Numbered from the stretch's first letter, positions 51,290 through 60,569 are shown. The stretch is DNA of 64,000 bases from Paracoccaceae bacterium (GCA_012103375.1 WLWX01000001.1:1354501-1418500); one strand, 5' to 3'. The notes: generated by a model from the sequence alone, not told the origin. Program-made: numbers and translations.

Positions 51290-51573
51290 CTGTCGCGCCC
51301 CCGTTCCAGCGCCACATCGCGGGCGAGTTCGACCTTCGAGATTTCATGCGTCAGGGTGTTTCGGGTGACGACCAGCCACGACCGATCGCCCTGTTCGTGA
51401 TACCAAAGCTCTTGCAAGTCCCCTGCCGGGTTGTCGCGCATGTAGGCGTATTCGAGGAACTGTTCGCCTGCATCGGCGGCCTCCCAGTCGGGTCGGTCGA
51501 TCAGAGATGCATCGCCCAGATAGACAAATTCGGCGGCATCGCGTGGGCCAAGCAGAGGGTGGTTGATGATCAT
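51286..51573 (-). CDS. soxD: Sarcosine oxidase delta subunit-like protein without zinc cysteines (SoxD/MgdB)
   Basis: A 95-residue protein matching the delta subunit layout (GPRDAAEFVYLGDASLIDRP, EYAYMRDNPAGDLQELWYHE, VTRNTLTHEISKV). Classical SoxD starts with a CPxCGxRxxxEF zinc site and has a further Cys in the xGCxxW segment; here the positions read HPLLGPRD and QGDRSW, so the zinc ligands are absent. The rest of the fold is kept. This may mark a different subtype of the complex, for example N-methylglutamate dehydrogenase. Confidence 0.85.
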   Translation of the reverse strand: MIINHPLLGPRDAAEFVYLGDASLIDRPDWEAADAGEQFLEYAYMRDNPAGDLQELWYHEQGDRSWLVVTRNTLTHEISKVELARDVALERGRDR

Positions 51574-51614
51574 TTAGTCGTGCTCCGAAAGCGAGGGCAG
51601 CGGCCGTCCGAGGG

Positions 51615-51630
51615 GGGCGCGAAAGCGCCC
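51615..51630. repeat. GC-rich hairpin between soxB and soxD
   Basis: GGGCGC-GAAA-GCGCCC forms a 6-bp stem with a GNRA-type tetraloop in the 141-base gap between soxB and soxD, which is very GC-rich. It may attenuate transcription or stabilise the upstream mRNA; no run of T follows. Confidence 0.5.
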
Positions 51631-51714
51631 GCCGTGGGGGCGGGCGGGCGCTGCCCGGCGGTGCCCGCCGAGCGAAGAAGGATGGGAAGATTGCGCGTGA
51701 ACATGCTGTCGTCC

Positions 51715-52965
51715 TCAGTGCAGGTTGGGCTGGTTGCCCATGCCTTTTTCGTCGATCAGATTGCCGGTTTTGAAACGGTCGAGGCGCATCTGCGTGGCCA
51801 CCGGATGCGGGGTGCCGCGCGCCAGCAGGTGGGCATAGCAGAACCCGCTGGCGGGCGTGGCCTTGAAGCCGCCGTAGCACCAGCCGCCGTTGAAATAGAG
51901 GCCGTCGATATGGGTCGCGTCGATGAAAGGTGTGCCGTCCATCGACATGTCCATCAGGCCTCCCCAGGACCTCAGTAGCCGCGCACGCCCGATCATTGGC
52001 ATGATCGCCATGCCGCCCTCGCACACATCCTCGACCACCGGCAGGTTGCCGCGTTGCGCGTAGGAGTTATAGCCGTCGATGTCGCCGCCGAAGACCAGAC
52101 CGCCCTTGTCGGACTGGCTGACATAGAAATGGCCCGCGCCAAAGGTGATGACGCCGGGCAGGGTGGGCTTCAGCCCCTCGGTCACGAAGGCTTGCAACAC
52201 GTGGCTTTCAATTGGCAGGCGCATCCCGGCCATCGCGGCGACGCGGCCTGACGAGCCGGCCACACACATGGCGACTTTCTTGGCGCGGATCGGGCCACGA
52301 GAGGTCTGGACGCCCTTCACGGTGCCGTCTTCGATGTCGAAGCCCGTCACCTCGCAGTTCTGCAGGATATCGACGCCTCGGCTGTCGGCGCCGCGCGCGT
52401 ATCCCCAGGCGACGGCGTCGTGGCGCACAGTACCGCCACGGCGCTGGAACAGCCCGCCCTTGATCGGAAAGCGCGCGTTGTCGAAATCGAGGAACGGCAG
52501 CTCTTTTTTCAGGTCTTCCGCGCTGGCAAGCTCGGCGTCAGCTCCACTCATCAGCATTGCGTTGGCGCGGCGCACGAAGGCGTCGCGCTGCGGGTCACTG
52601 TGGAACAGGTTCAGGATCGAACGCTGGCTGACCATCGCGTTGTAGTTGAAATCCTGCTCCAACCCCTCCCACAGTTTCATCGACAGCTCATAGAACGGCT
52701 GGTTTCCCGGAAGCATATAGTTCGAGCGGATGATCGTCGTGTTCCGGCCCACGTTCCCGGACCCGATCCAGCCCTTTTCGACCACGGCGATATTGGTCAG
52801 CCCGTGTTCTTTGGCCAAGTAATAGGCGGTCGATAGCCCGTGCCCGCCACCGCCGATAATTACGATGTCATATTCGGCCTTTGGCTCAGGCTCTCTCCAG
52901 ACAGGTTTCCAGCCCTTGTTGCCGGTCAGACCCTCTTTGAAAATGCGAATTGCGGAATAGTGCAT
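51715..52965 (-). CDS. soxB: Sarcosine oxidase beta subunit-like protein (SoxB/MgdA)
   Basis: A 416-residue FAD protein of the D-amino-acid-oxidase fold: YDIVIIGGGGHGLSTAYYLA near residue 35, WIGSGNVGRNTTIIRSNYML with the FAD-proximal segment, GHFYVSQSDKGGLVFGGDID, and the C-terminal FNGGWCYGGFKATPASGFCY. It is the catalytic flavin subunit. It heads the operon soxB-soxD-soxA-soxG and is divergent from an AraC-type regulator of the GlxA/GbdR kind, which supports a methylated-amino-acid substrate such as sarcosine. Confidence 0.92.
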   Translation of the reverse strand: MHYSAIRIFKEGLTGNKGWKPVWREPEPKAEYDIVIIGGGGHGLSTAYYLAKEHGLTNIAVVEKGWIGSGNVGRNTTIIRSNYMLPGNQPFYELSMKLWEGLEQDFNYNAMVSQRSILNLFHSDPQRDAFVRRANAMLMSGADAELASAEDLKKELPFLDFDNARFPIKGGLFQRRGGTVRHDAVAWGYARGADSRGVDILQNCEVTGFDIEDGTVKGVQTSRGPIRAKKVAMCVAGSSGRVAAMAGMRLPIESHVLQAFVTEGLKPTLPGVITFGAGHFYVSQSDKGGLVFGGDIDGYNSYAQRGNLPVVEDVCEGGMAIMPMIGRARLLRSWGGLMDMSMDGTPFIDATHIDGLYFNGGWCYGGFKATPASGFCYAHLLARGTPHPVATQMRLDRFKTGNLIDEKGMGNQPNLH

Positions 52966-53049
52966 GGCGTGGCCCCGGTGTCAGATGCGCGAAGTATGAG
53001 CGTTGGCCGATGGCTGGACTTTTCCAGAACGGACGCTCATTTTGCTGAA

Positions 53050-54009
53050 ATGGACGAGAATGGATCAAACGCGCGCGCAACCCGGGTCGGAGTCCTGCCA
53101 TTGGCGGGCTTTGCACTGATGTCCTATGCCTCGACAGTCGAACCGTTCCGGGCGGCAAATCTGCTCAGCGGGCGGGCGCTGTATGAGGTGACGATCATCG
53201 GCGCAGGCCCCGAAATGATCGCAAGTTCCGGGCAGGGGGGCGTCGTGCCCGTGGCCACGGTCGGGCAGGGGCTGCAACTGGATTATCTGTTCGTGATTGC
53301 CGGAGGCGATCCGGCGTCGGTCGAAGATGCCGCCCTGTTTCGCTGGCTGGGCCGAATGGCGCGCAGCGGGGCGATCCTTGGCGGTGTTTCCGGCGGTCCG
53401 GTCATCCTGGCACGCGCGGGTCTGATGGAAGGGCGGCGCATGACCGTGCATTGGGAACATGCCGAGGCTTTGGCCGAGGTGTCGCCAAATCTGATGATCG
53501 ACCGCACGCTTTATGTGATCGACCGGGATCGCGTGACTTGCGCAGGCGGCACGGCGCCGATGGATCTGATGCACGCGCTGATCGCGCAGGATCACGGCGC
53601 GACCTTCGCTCAATCGGTCAGCGACTGGTTCCTGCACACGGATATCCGCCCCTCGGGCGGGCCACAGCGTGGCGGTCTGGTGGCGCGCGTTGGAACGACG
53701 AATGCGGCCATCCTGTCGGCGGTCTCGGCGATGGAAAACCACGTGGCCGACCCCCTGAGCCTGGTTGATCTGGCCGAATTCGCCGGTGTTTCGGCGCGCC
53801 AATTGATGCGTTTGTTCCAGGCCCGGCTGGGGCAATCGGCGATGGGGTATTACAGGGATCTGAGGCTGGATAAGGCGCAGAACCTGATGCGGAATTCGGC
53901 GCTGCCGCTGACCGAGATTGCGCTGGCCACCGGCTTTGCCAACTCCTCCCATTTCAGCCGCGCCTATACGGCCCGTTTTGGGGCTGCGCCGTCGACATTT
54001 CGGGCGTGA
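53050..54009 (+). CDS. GlxA/GbdR-type transcriptional activator (DJ-1-like domain plus AraC helix-turn-helix)
   Basis: About 319 residues. The N-terminal DJ-1/PfpI-like domain (VGVLPLAGFALMSYASTVEP, LFVIAGGD, ILGGVSGGPVILARAG) lacks the usual nucleophile Cys. The C-terminal AraC domain contains SLVDLAEFAGVSARQLMRLF and LPLTEIALATGFANSSHFSR with the second helix-turn-helix. Regulators of this build (GbdR, SouR) control glycine betaine, dimethylglycine and sarcosine catabolism. It is divergent from soxB. The ATG at 53050 starts the conserved domain; an ATG at 52996 is possible. Confidence 0.9.
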   Translation: MDENGSNARATRVGVLPLAGFALMSYASTVEPFRAANLLSGRALYEVTIIGAGPEMIASSGQGGVVPVATVGQGLQLDYLFVIAGGDPASVEDAALFRWLGRMARSGAILGGVSGGPVILARAGLMEGRRMTVHWEHAEALAEVSPNLMIDRTLYVIDRDRVTCAGGTAPMDLMHALIAQDHGATFAQSVSDWFLHTDIRPSGGPQRGGLVARVGTTNAAILSAVSAMENHVADPLSLVDLAEFAGVSARQLMRLFQARLGQSAMGYYRDLRLDKAQNLMRNSALPLTEIALATGFANSSHFSRAYTARFGAAPSTFRA

Positions 54010-54063
54010 CTTGCCCCCAGGCCGCGCTTGCCCCTAGGGTCGCCGCCAGAATCGGAGGCCCCA

Positions 54064-54783
54064 ATGAAGATACTTGTCCTGCAACATGTGACGATCGAAC
54101 ATCCCGGAATATTCCGGTCTTTTCTGGCCGAAGATGGCCACAGATGGGACGCTGTGGAGTTGCAGAAGGGCGAGGAGTTGCCAGCGCTTGATGGCTATGA
54201 CGCCCTGTGGGTCATGGGCGGGCCGATGGATGTCTGGCAGGAAGATGCTCACCCCTGGCTTGCCGAAGAAAAGGAATTCATCCGCGCCGCTGTTGCGGAC
54301 CACGGCATGCCGTTTCTTGGCCTGTGCCTGGGCCATCAACTGCTGGCCGAGGCGCTCGGCGGTTCGGTCGGGCCGTCAGCGACGCCTGAAATTGGCGTGA
54401 TGGATGTGCATCTGACCCAGGCAGGTGCCGATGGCGTATTGTTCGACGGGGTCGGCTTTCCGCTGGCGTGCCTGCAATGGCACAGTGCCGAGGTGACCCA
54501 GATGCCGCCCGGCGCGCAATGTCTGGCCACGTCAGACGCCTGCGCGGTGCAAGCAATGAAGTGGGGCACCCGCGCCTATTCGATGCAGTTTCATGTCGAG
54601 GTCGAGGCGGACACCGTGACCAATTGGGCCGAAATCACCGAATACGCGACGGCATTGGAACAGGCGATGGGCCAGGATGGCACCGCGCGCATGAATGCGG
54701 ACAGCGCGGCCCGGATGGCGGACTTCAATACCGCGGCCGAGCGGATTTACATGAACTGGCTACAGGCGGTGGCGCGGACCTAA
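54064..54783 (+). CDS. Class I glutamine amidotransferase (GMP-synthase-like)
   Basis: A 239-residue protein with the amidotransferase triad: nucleophile Cys in FLGLCLGHQLLAEALGG, and the His/Glu pair in AYSMQFHVEVEADT. It begins MKILVLQHVTIEHPGIFRSF, as in the stand-alone GMP-synthase-like amidotransferases of unknown partner (GATase1 family). GGAGG precedes ATG 54064. It follows the AraC-type gene by 54 bases and may be cotranscribed with it. It could act in gamma-glutamyl-amine breakdown; this is inference from the neighbours. Confidence 0.85.
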   Translation: MKILVLQHVTIEHPGIFRSFLAEDGHRWDAVELQKGEELPALDGYDALWVMGGPMDVWQEDAHPWLAEEKEFIRAAVADHGMPFLGLCLGHQLLAEALGGSVGPSATPEIGVMDVHLTQAGADGVLFDGVGFPLACLQWHSAEVTQMPPGAQCLATSDACAVQAMKWGTRAYSMQFHVEVEADTVTNWAEITEYATALEQAMGQDGTARMNADSAARMADFNTAAERIYMNWLQAVART

Positions 54784-54817
54784 GCTGCCTTGCCGCCACG
54801 ATACCGGTTTCACGACC

Positions 54818-55507
54818 TCAGGTTTCGGAGGCGCGCGTCAGGGACAAGCGCGCAGTTTCCAGATGTTCCTTCATGACATTGGCGGCGCGCTCGGGCTCTC
54901 GGGTGCGGATCGCGCTGAGGATTTGGCGATGCTGCATGTTGTATTGCGTGATGATGGATCGGTTCAGGGTCAGTTGCCGCATCCGCGTCCACTCATCCAT
55001 GCTGCGTACCGAGGTGATCTGATCGATGATCCAGATCAACAGCCCGTTGCCGGTGCTGGCGGCCAGTAACCGGTGGAATTCGGTATCTTTTTCGGCAAAT
55101 TCGGTTGGGTTGTCGGTGGCGCGTTCCATCGCCTGGCACAATTGTTCCAGCGCATCAAAATCGGCCCGCCGCCCATGCAGAACCGCCAGCCTGCAAATAT
55201 GCGGCTCTAGCGCGAAACGGGTATCGATCAGTTCCAGCGGGTTGGCCTGTTCGACTGGCGCGGCCATCGCATCAGTCCCGCGATAGGTGACATATGTTCC
55301 GCTTCCGGGGCGAACCTCGACATAGTTTTCGCGTGCCAGTTGGGTCAGGGCATCACGGACGGTCCCGCGGGCAACACCATAGGTGTCCGCCATCCGCCGT
55401 TCCGCGGGCATACGGTCGTGCCGCAGGTATTCGCCATCCGCGATGGCACGGCGAATCGTTGCGGCAATATCAGCCGCGCCCAATCGTGGTTTTTCGGACA
55501 GTGTCAT
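54818..55507 (-). CDS. GntR-family (FadR subfamily) transcriptional regulator
   Basis: About 229 residues with the GntR winged helix (AADIAATIRRAIADGEYLRH, PAERRMADTYGVARGTVRDA) and a helical FCD effector domain (EFAEKDTEFHRLLAASTGNG with the conserved Asp/Arg/His pattern). AGGGGG directly abuts the ATG at 55516 but lies 9 bases before the ATG at 55507, so I prefer 55507. It is divergent from the glx-type genes and probably represses them. The very long open frame continuing to 56740 is a shadow. Confidence 0.9.
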   Translation of the reverse strand: MTLSEKPRLGAADIAATIRRAIADGEYLRHDRMPAERRMADTYGVARGTVRDALTQLARENYVEVRPGSGTYVTYRGTDAMAAPVEQANPLELIDTRFALEPHICRLAVLHGRRADFDALEQLCQAMERATDNPTEFAEKDTEFHRLLAASTGNGLLIWIIDQITSVRSMDEWTRMRQLTLNRSIITQYNMQHRQILSAIRTREPERAANVMKEHLETARLSLTRASET

Positions 55508-55539
55508 CGGATTCATCCCCCTGGAGTAGTCCAAAGTTA

Positions 55540-55581
55540 TACCAAAGAATATAAAAAGCCAGAAAAATCGGAGATTTGGTA
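55540..55581. promoter_or_regulatory. Possible GntR operator in the divergent promoter region
   Basis: The 180-base gap between the GntR and FAD-oxidoreductase genes is locally AT-rich and contains TACCAAA at 55540-55546 and its complement TTTGGTA at 55575-55581, an inverted pair around a GAATATAAAAA stretch that could hold a promoter. The long spacing makes this a weak call. Confidence 0.3.
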
Positions 55582-55687
55582 CAGAAAAGGTTGATTTCCG
55601 GATCGGAATTGAAACTATGCCCCTAGTTGCGGAGCGAAAACGGAGCGGATCAAGCCGCTTGAACTGCCGCCCGGGGGAGAGACGAAC

Positions 55688-57475
55688 ATGGCATTTCCGG
55701 ACCACGCGGATTTTGTGATCATCGGTGCAGGAATTCACGGGCTGTCCACCGCCTGGAGGCTGGCCGAGCGTCTGGCAGCGGCGGGTGAGCAGGTTGAAGG
55801 GCGCGTGGTCGTCCTCGACAAAACCGGGATCGCGGCGGGTGCCTCGGGCGTGGCCTGCGGCGTGGTGCGCAACAACTATTTCCAGCCCGCGATGCGCAAA
55901 CTGATGGCGCATTCGGTGAACGTTTGGGAAAGCGATCCCGAAGGCCTCAGCTATCATCCTGTCGGCTATATGCAGATTTCCAGCGAAAGCATGCGCGACG
56001 ATGTCGGCAGCATTTATGCGCAACAGCAGGCAATCGGGTATGAAAGCGTTTTTGTCGAAGGTGCGCAGGCGTCCAGCGATTATATGAAGACAATCTTCGG
56101 TGACTGGCAGGCGCAGGGGATCACCAGTGTGCTGCACGAAAAGCGCGGCGGTTATTCGAACCAGACCAAGACGATGTACGCGCTGGCCGACAAGGTCGAA
56201 AAGCTGGGCGTGCGGATCATCACCGGGGTGACCGTGAAAGGGCTGAATTCGGAAAACGGCTCCAAAGCCGTCGCCTCGGTCGAAACTGACAAGGGCACGA
56301 TTTCCTGTGAACGCGTTATCATGGGGGCCGGTCCCTGGGCGCGTGATTTCTGGGAAATGCTGGGTCAGCCGCGCAAGATCACCGTAAAGGGCCTGGATGG
56401 TCAGGTGCATGACGATGTCGACATGTGGCGGTTCTGGCAGCTGGAAGAGGGTGTGCTGCAACTGCCCCCGGAATCCGGCAATGCGGATGACGGAAAGATG
56501 CCGCCGGTGATCCATGTGGACACCGATGCGCCGCTCTATTCCACGGTGGATGGCAGCCTGATCACAGATGAGATGTGGGGCATCTATTATAAGCCCGACT
56601 GGCACTTTGGCGGCATTCAGGGCGGGGCGTCGCCCTATAAGGTCGAAACCCCGGTGAACGAGGTTCAGATCGACCCCTATCTGACCGCCGACTGCCGCGG
56701 CAACCTGCGCCGGATGCACGAGGAATTCACCAAGAAGCACGGCACCCAGCTGCGCATCGGGACCGAGCCGGAAATGATGTGGCTAAAGTACGATGAGAAC
56801 GGCAAGCCGAAGGACGGGTTCTCCAAACCCTATTGCTATCACATCGACCAGTTCGAAAGCCTGCGCCCGGTCAGCCTTCAGGTGATCCGCTATGCCCGCA
56901 AGATGGGCCTCGACATGATCCAGGGCGATCATGAGGACGCGCCAGGACAGCTGGAACTGAACTGGATGTATGACGACGTTCTGCGCAACGCCGACCGCCT
57001 GACGACATACCGTCAGATCTGTGCGCAGGTTGCCCGCGAACACGGCATCTTTGCCTGCTTCATGACCAAGCCGTTCATGGGTGTCTCGGCCAGCGGCTGC
57101 CACCACAACATGAGCCTGTGGCGCGGTGGCGATGATGAGTTTGTGAAGGTCGGCAATGATCCCGACAACCTGCCGGGCATGCGCGACAACTATATGTACG
57201 TCAAAGGGGGTGAGAATACCTTCATGCCCGACGACGACGACCCGCAGATGCCGGGGGCCGAAGGGCTGAAGGCCATCGGTGGTGTGGTCCACAACTTGCA
57301 GGCGCTGACGGCTGTGGGCTGTTCGACCGTCAACAGCTATCGCCGTCTTTGGGATACAGGCTTCTGGGCGCCGGTCTTTGCCGACTGGGGCTTCCAGACC
57401 CGGACGCCTATATCATGCGGATCAAAGTGGCCGAGGCCGAAGATCGCGCCGTGGGCCACGGGGTTCACAAGCTGA
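55688..57475 (+). pseudogene. Chimeric frame: FAD oxidoreductase N-terminus fused to a glutamine-synthetase-family fragment
   Basis: Residues 1 to about 330 are a D-amino-acid/sarcosine-oxidase type FAD protein (FVIIGAGIHGLSTAWRLAER, GVACGVVRNNYFQPAMRKLM, IYYKPDWHFGGIQGGASPYK) that stops after NEVQIDPY, before its normal C-terminal domain. From about 56675 the same frame continues as a glutamine synthetase family protein (TADCRGNLRRMHEEF, LRIGTEPEMMWLKYDE, GDHEDAPGQLELNW, KPFMGVSASGCHHNMSLW, TVNSYRRLWDTGFWAPVFAD) missing its own N- and C-termini. At 57394 it runs into a glxB/mgsA-like sequence out of frame. Two deletions in a former multi-gene operon explain this. GGGGGAGAG precedes ATG 55688. 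Confidence 0.85.
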
Positions 57476-58203
57476 TCGCCGACCGGATCGCGCGAGTGGA
57501 TGAGATTCTGGCCGAACACGGGGCCAACGTGTCTTCGAAGGAAGCGCCGGTCGAACATTCGCTGCGTTATGTGCTGACCCATGATGGCGACACGGCGGCG
57601 ATGGCGACCCATATCGAAGAAGACAAGGGCACCGAAATCCTGTCGATGGGCAACGGGCTGGAGCTGATCAAGGATCTGGGCGATGCGGCTGATGTGGCCG
57701 GGGCCTATGGTCTGAACGATTTCACCGGTACGCACGGGATCGGCCACACCCGGATGGCCACTGAATCCGACGTGTATATCAAATCGGCGCACCCCTATTG
57801 GGCCTTCCCATATAACGACATCAGCGTCGTCCATAACGGCCAGATCACCAACTACTGGATCATGCGCCGCGAGATGGAGCGTAAGGGCCATCGCTTCATG
57901 TCCAATTGCGACAGCGAATTGCTGGCCGTCTACACCGCGCACAACCTATCCAACGGGATGGCGCTGGAGGACAGCCTGCGCCGCTCGATCGAGGAAATCG
58001 ACGGTGTGTTCACCTATCTGGTGGCCACCAAGGATCAGCTTGGCATGGCCAAGGACACGATGGCCGCGAAACCGCTGGTTTTGTACGAAAGCGACGATCT
58101 GATCGCCATGGCCTCGGAAGAGGTCGCGATCCGCGCGATCCTGCCCCAGGAAATCGACACCACAGACCCCTATGATGAGGAGGTTCGCGTATGGCAAGCG
58201 TGA
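57394..58203 (+). pseudogene. GlxB/MgsA-like glutamine amidotransferase, 5' end deleted
   Basis: In this frame the sequence reads PDPDAYIMRIKVAEAEDRAV and on through GTHGIGHTRMATESDVYIKS, NGQITNYWIMRREMERKGHR and FMSNCDSELLAVYTAHNLSN to a stop at 58203: the class II amidotransferase domain of GlxB/MgsA. The N-terminal part with the catalytic Cys (normally MCGIVG) is missing; the frame begins at the junction with glutamine-synthetase sequence. An ATG at 57415 could allow expression of a remnant, but without the Cys it cannot hydrolyse glutamine. Its stop overlaps the next gene start by 13 bases, as in an intact operon. Confidence 0.83.
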
Positions 58204-59047
58204 CCGACGCCCAACTGAAGGAAATGACGCAGGAAGACCGCGTCAAAGCCCTGGGCATGACCACTGAAGAGCTGACGGGAAAGTCGCTCTATATCGAATT
58301 CGACCCGGACGCCGAGGAACGCTTCGAATACCCTTGGGCGCCAACGGTCGACTTCAACAAGCGGACCGAGATTGACTGCGACGGCAAGACCACGACCGAA
58401 GTGAACTCCAACATCCGTTCACTGATGGCCGAAGGGTTTGGCACCATCGTGTTGCAGAACCCGCGCGGCATGCACTCGCTTGGTGTGGGGATCCTCTCCA
58501 AGTTGAATTTGATCATCGAAGGATCGACCGGGTATTTCTCGACCGGGTTGATTGACGGGCCGAATGTGCGTGTGACGGGCCGGGTGGGCTGGTCGTGCGG
58601 CGAAAACATGATGTCGGGCACGATCATGATCGAGAAGAACGCAGGATCCACCTTCGGGGCGGCGATCTTGTGTGCCGCGGTTCGGTCGGGTCGCGCACTG
58701 GCATCGACCAGAAGGGCGGCACCATCATCGTGGGCGGCGACACCGGCGCACTCAGCGGTTTCATGATGCAGCGTGGGCGCATGGTTGTTTGCGGCAACGC
58801 GGGCAAGAACCTGGGCGACAGCATGTACGATGGCACCATCTTTGTCGGCGGAGAGATCAAGTCCTGCGGCGTTGACGCGGTTGAGGCCGAGTTGACGGAC
58901 CTCGACAAGGCTTGGCTGACCCGCAAGCTCAGCCAGTACGGCATGATGCCCGACAAGGGCGTGGATCACTTCACCAAGATCGTCGCCGGCAAGATGCTGT
59001 GGAACTACGACAACCTCGAACCGAACGAGAAGAAGCTCATTCTTTGA
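58191..59047 (+). pseudogene. GlxC/MgsB-like glutamate-synthase-type subunit, frameshifted
   Basis: The first frame from ATG 58191 gives TEIDCDGKTTTEVNSNIRSL, GMHSLGVGILSKLNLIIEGS and SCGENMMSGTIMIEKNAGST, the GXGXG beta-helix fold of the glutamate synthase alpha C-terminal domain. At about 58657-58670 the frame breaks; the rest (GGDLVCRGSVGSRTGIDQKG, GTIIVGGDTGALSGFMMQRG, ending EPNEKKLIL) is in another frame. A short deletion, perhaps between GGCGGCGAT repeats, would explain the lost residues between GAAI and GGDLV. Intact it would be about 290 residues and assemble with GlxB and GlxD type subunits. Confidence 0.82.
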
Positions 59048-59049
59048 CG

Positions 59050-59110
59050 GGTTGCCGGGGTGAACCCCGGCCTACCCACGATTGTAGGCCGGGGTCCGCC
59101 CTGGCACCCG
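59050..59110. repeat. Palindromic intergenic repeat, unit 1
   Basis: The gap between the glxC-like and glxD-like genes is filled by a palindrome: GCCGGGGTGAACCCCGGCCTAC faced by GTAGGCCGGGGTCCGCCCTGG. A similar unit occurs at 60496-60555. Such GTAGGCCGGG units may stabilise mRNA ends between cotranscribed genes. Confidence 0.65.
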
Positions 59111-59127
59111 ATGAAAGGAACACCAAG

Positions 59128-60492
59128 ATGGCTGATGGTAGCCCGCCGACAAAGAAACCACTGGACCGCGATGTAAACCGGATCGGCGATTCATTCGTCT
59201 TCCCGCCGCGGGTCATGGATGACATCCACATCAAATCCGAACTGGGCCGGTATCGGATGCGGGGCTTTTCCCTGTTCAAGAAAATCCCCAATTGGGATGA
59301 TCTGACCTTTCTGCCCGGCACGCTGACGCGCTTCGTGATCGAAGGTTATCGCGAAAAGTGCGAGACCAAGACGGTCATCGGCCCGCGCGCCGGGCGTCCG
59401 CTGGAACTGGACATTCCGGTTTACATCACGGGGATGAGCTTTGGCGCGCTGAGCTATGAGGCAAAGACCGCGCTGGCCCGTGGGGCGACCATGGCAGGCA
59501 CGGCGACATGCTCGGGCGAGGGCGGGATGATCCCGGATGAGCGTCGGTATTCGTCGAAGTGGTTCTATCAGTGCATCCAGTCACGCTATGGCTTCAACCC
59601 GAACCATCTGGTGCTGGCGGATGGCTGCGAATTCTTCATCGGGCAGGGCTGTAAGGTTGGCCTTGGTGGCCACCTGATGGGCCAGAAGGTGACCGACCAG
59701 GTTGCCGAAATGCGCTCACTCCCCGCTGGCATCGACCAACGCTCACCCGCGCGGCACCCGGACTGGCTGGGCCCGGACGACCTGGCGCTGAAGATCCTTG
59801 AGATTCGTGAAGCAACAGGCGGCATGATCCCGATCCAGCTGAAGCTGGGGGCGAGCCGTGTCTATGATGACGTACGCATGGCGGTGAAATGTGACCCGGA
59901 CTCGATCTATATCGACGGGATGGAAGGTGGCACCGGGGCTGGCCCGCACCTTGCGACCGAAGATACCGGTGTTCCGGGCATTGCTGCGATCCGTCAGGCC
60001 CGCAAGGCCATCGACGATCTTGGCAAACGCGGAGAGATTACGCTGATCTACGCAGGTGGCATCCGCAACGGTGCCGACGTCGCCAAGGCAATCGCGCTGG
60101 GTGCGGACGCCATCGCCATCGGCCATTCGGCGATGATGGCGCTGAACTGCAACAAGGACATCCCCGAGGCGAACTACCCCGAGGAAATCGGCGCGGACCC
60201 CGGATACTGCTATCACTGTCACACGGGCCGTTGCCCGGTGGGCGTGGCCACGCAGGATCCCAAACTGCGCGAACGTCTGGACCCGGATGAGGCGGCGGAA
60301 CGGGTGTATAACTTCCTCCACACTCTGACGATCGAGGCACAGTTGTTCGCCCGCGCCTGTGGCAAGACGCATGTGCATTCGCTGGAACCGGAAGACCTTG
60401 CCGCGTTGACGATGGAGGCCAGCGCCATGGCCGGGGTTCCCCTGGCCGGGACCAATCACACGGTCGGCGTCGCCGATTATCACCACCTGTAG
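59128..60492 (+). CDS. GlxD/MgsC-like FMN-binding glutamate synthase family protein
   Basis: A 454-residue protein with the FMN-binding (beta/alpha)8 domain of glutamate synthase: VYITGMSFGALSYEAKTALA, TATCSGEGGMIPDERRYSSK, IPIQLKLGASRVYDDVRMAV, YIDGMEGGTGAGPHLATEDT, IYAGGIRNGADVAKAIALGA. A C-terminal cluster motif CYHCHTGRCPVGVATQDP provides Cys for an iron-sulfur centre. It appears intact although its glxB- and glxC-like partners are broken. In the N-methylglutamate pathway this subunit carries out the reductive transfer to 2-oxoglutarate. The ATG at 59128 follows AAAGGAA; the frame open from 58912 is an artefact. Confidence 0.9.
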   Translation: MADGSPPTKKPLDRDVNRIGDSFVFPPRVMDDIHIKSELGRYRMRGFSLFKKIPNWDDLTFLPGTLTRFVIEGYREKCETKTVIGPRAGRPLELDIPVYITGMSFGALSYEAKTALARGATMAGTATCSGEGGMIPDERRYSSKWFYQCIQSRYGFNPNHLVLADGCEFFIGQGCKVGLGGHLMGQKVTDQVAEMRSLPAGIDQRSPARHPDWLGPDDLALKILEIREATGGMIPIQLKLGASRVYDDVRMAVKCDPDSIYIDGMEGGTGAGPHLATEDTGVPGIAAIRQARKAIDDLGKRGEITLIYAGGIRNGADVAKAIALGADAIAIGHSAMMALNCNKDIPEANYPEEIGADPGYCYHCHTGRCPVGVATQDPKLRERLDPDEAAERVYNFLHTLTIEAQLFARACGKTHVHSLEPEDLAALTMEASAMAGVPLAGTNHTVGVADYHHL

Positions 60493-60495
60493 CGG

Positions 60496-60555
60496 AGCGC
60501 CGGGCAAAAGCCCGGCCTGCCGGAACTATGTAGGCCGGGCTTCAACCCGGCACCC
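60496..60555. repeat. Palindromic intergenic repeat, unit 2
   Basis: GCGCCGGGCAAAAGCCCGGC and GTAGGCCGGGCTTCAACCCG give two small hairpins between glxD and the next gene. The second arm shares GTAGGCCGGG and CGGCACCCG with unit 1 at 59050-59110. Confidence 0.6.
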
Positions 60556-60569
60556 GAGAGGAGAAACAC

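Noticed and set aside
55517..56740. Extension of the GntR frame to a 640-codon protein
   Set aside because: The extension is antisense to the FAD-oxidoreductase gene and ends before the GntR start with its own ribosome-binding site.
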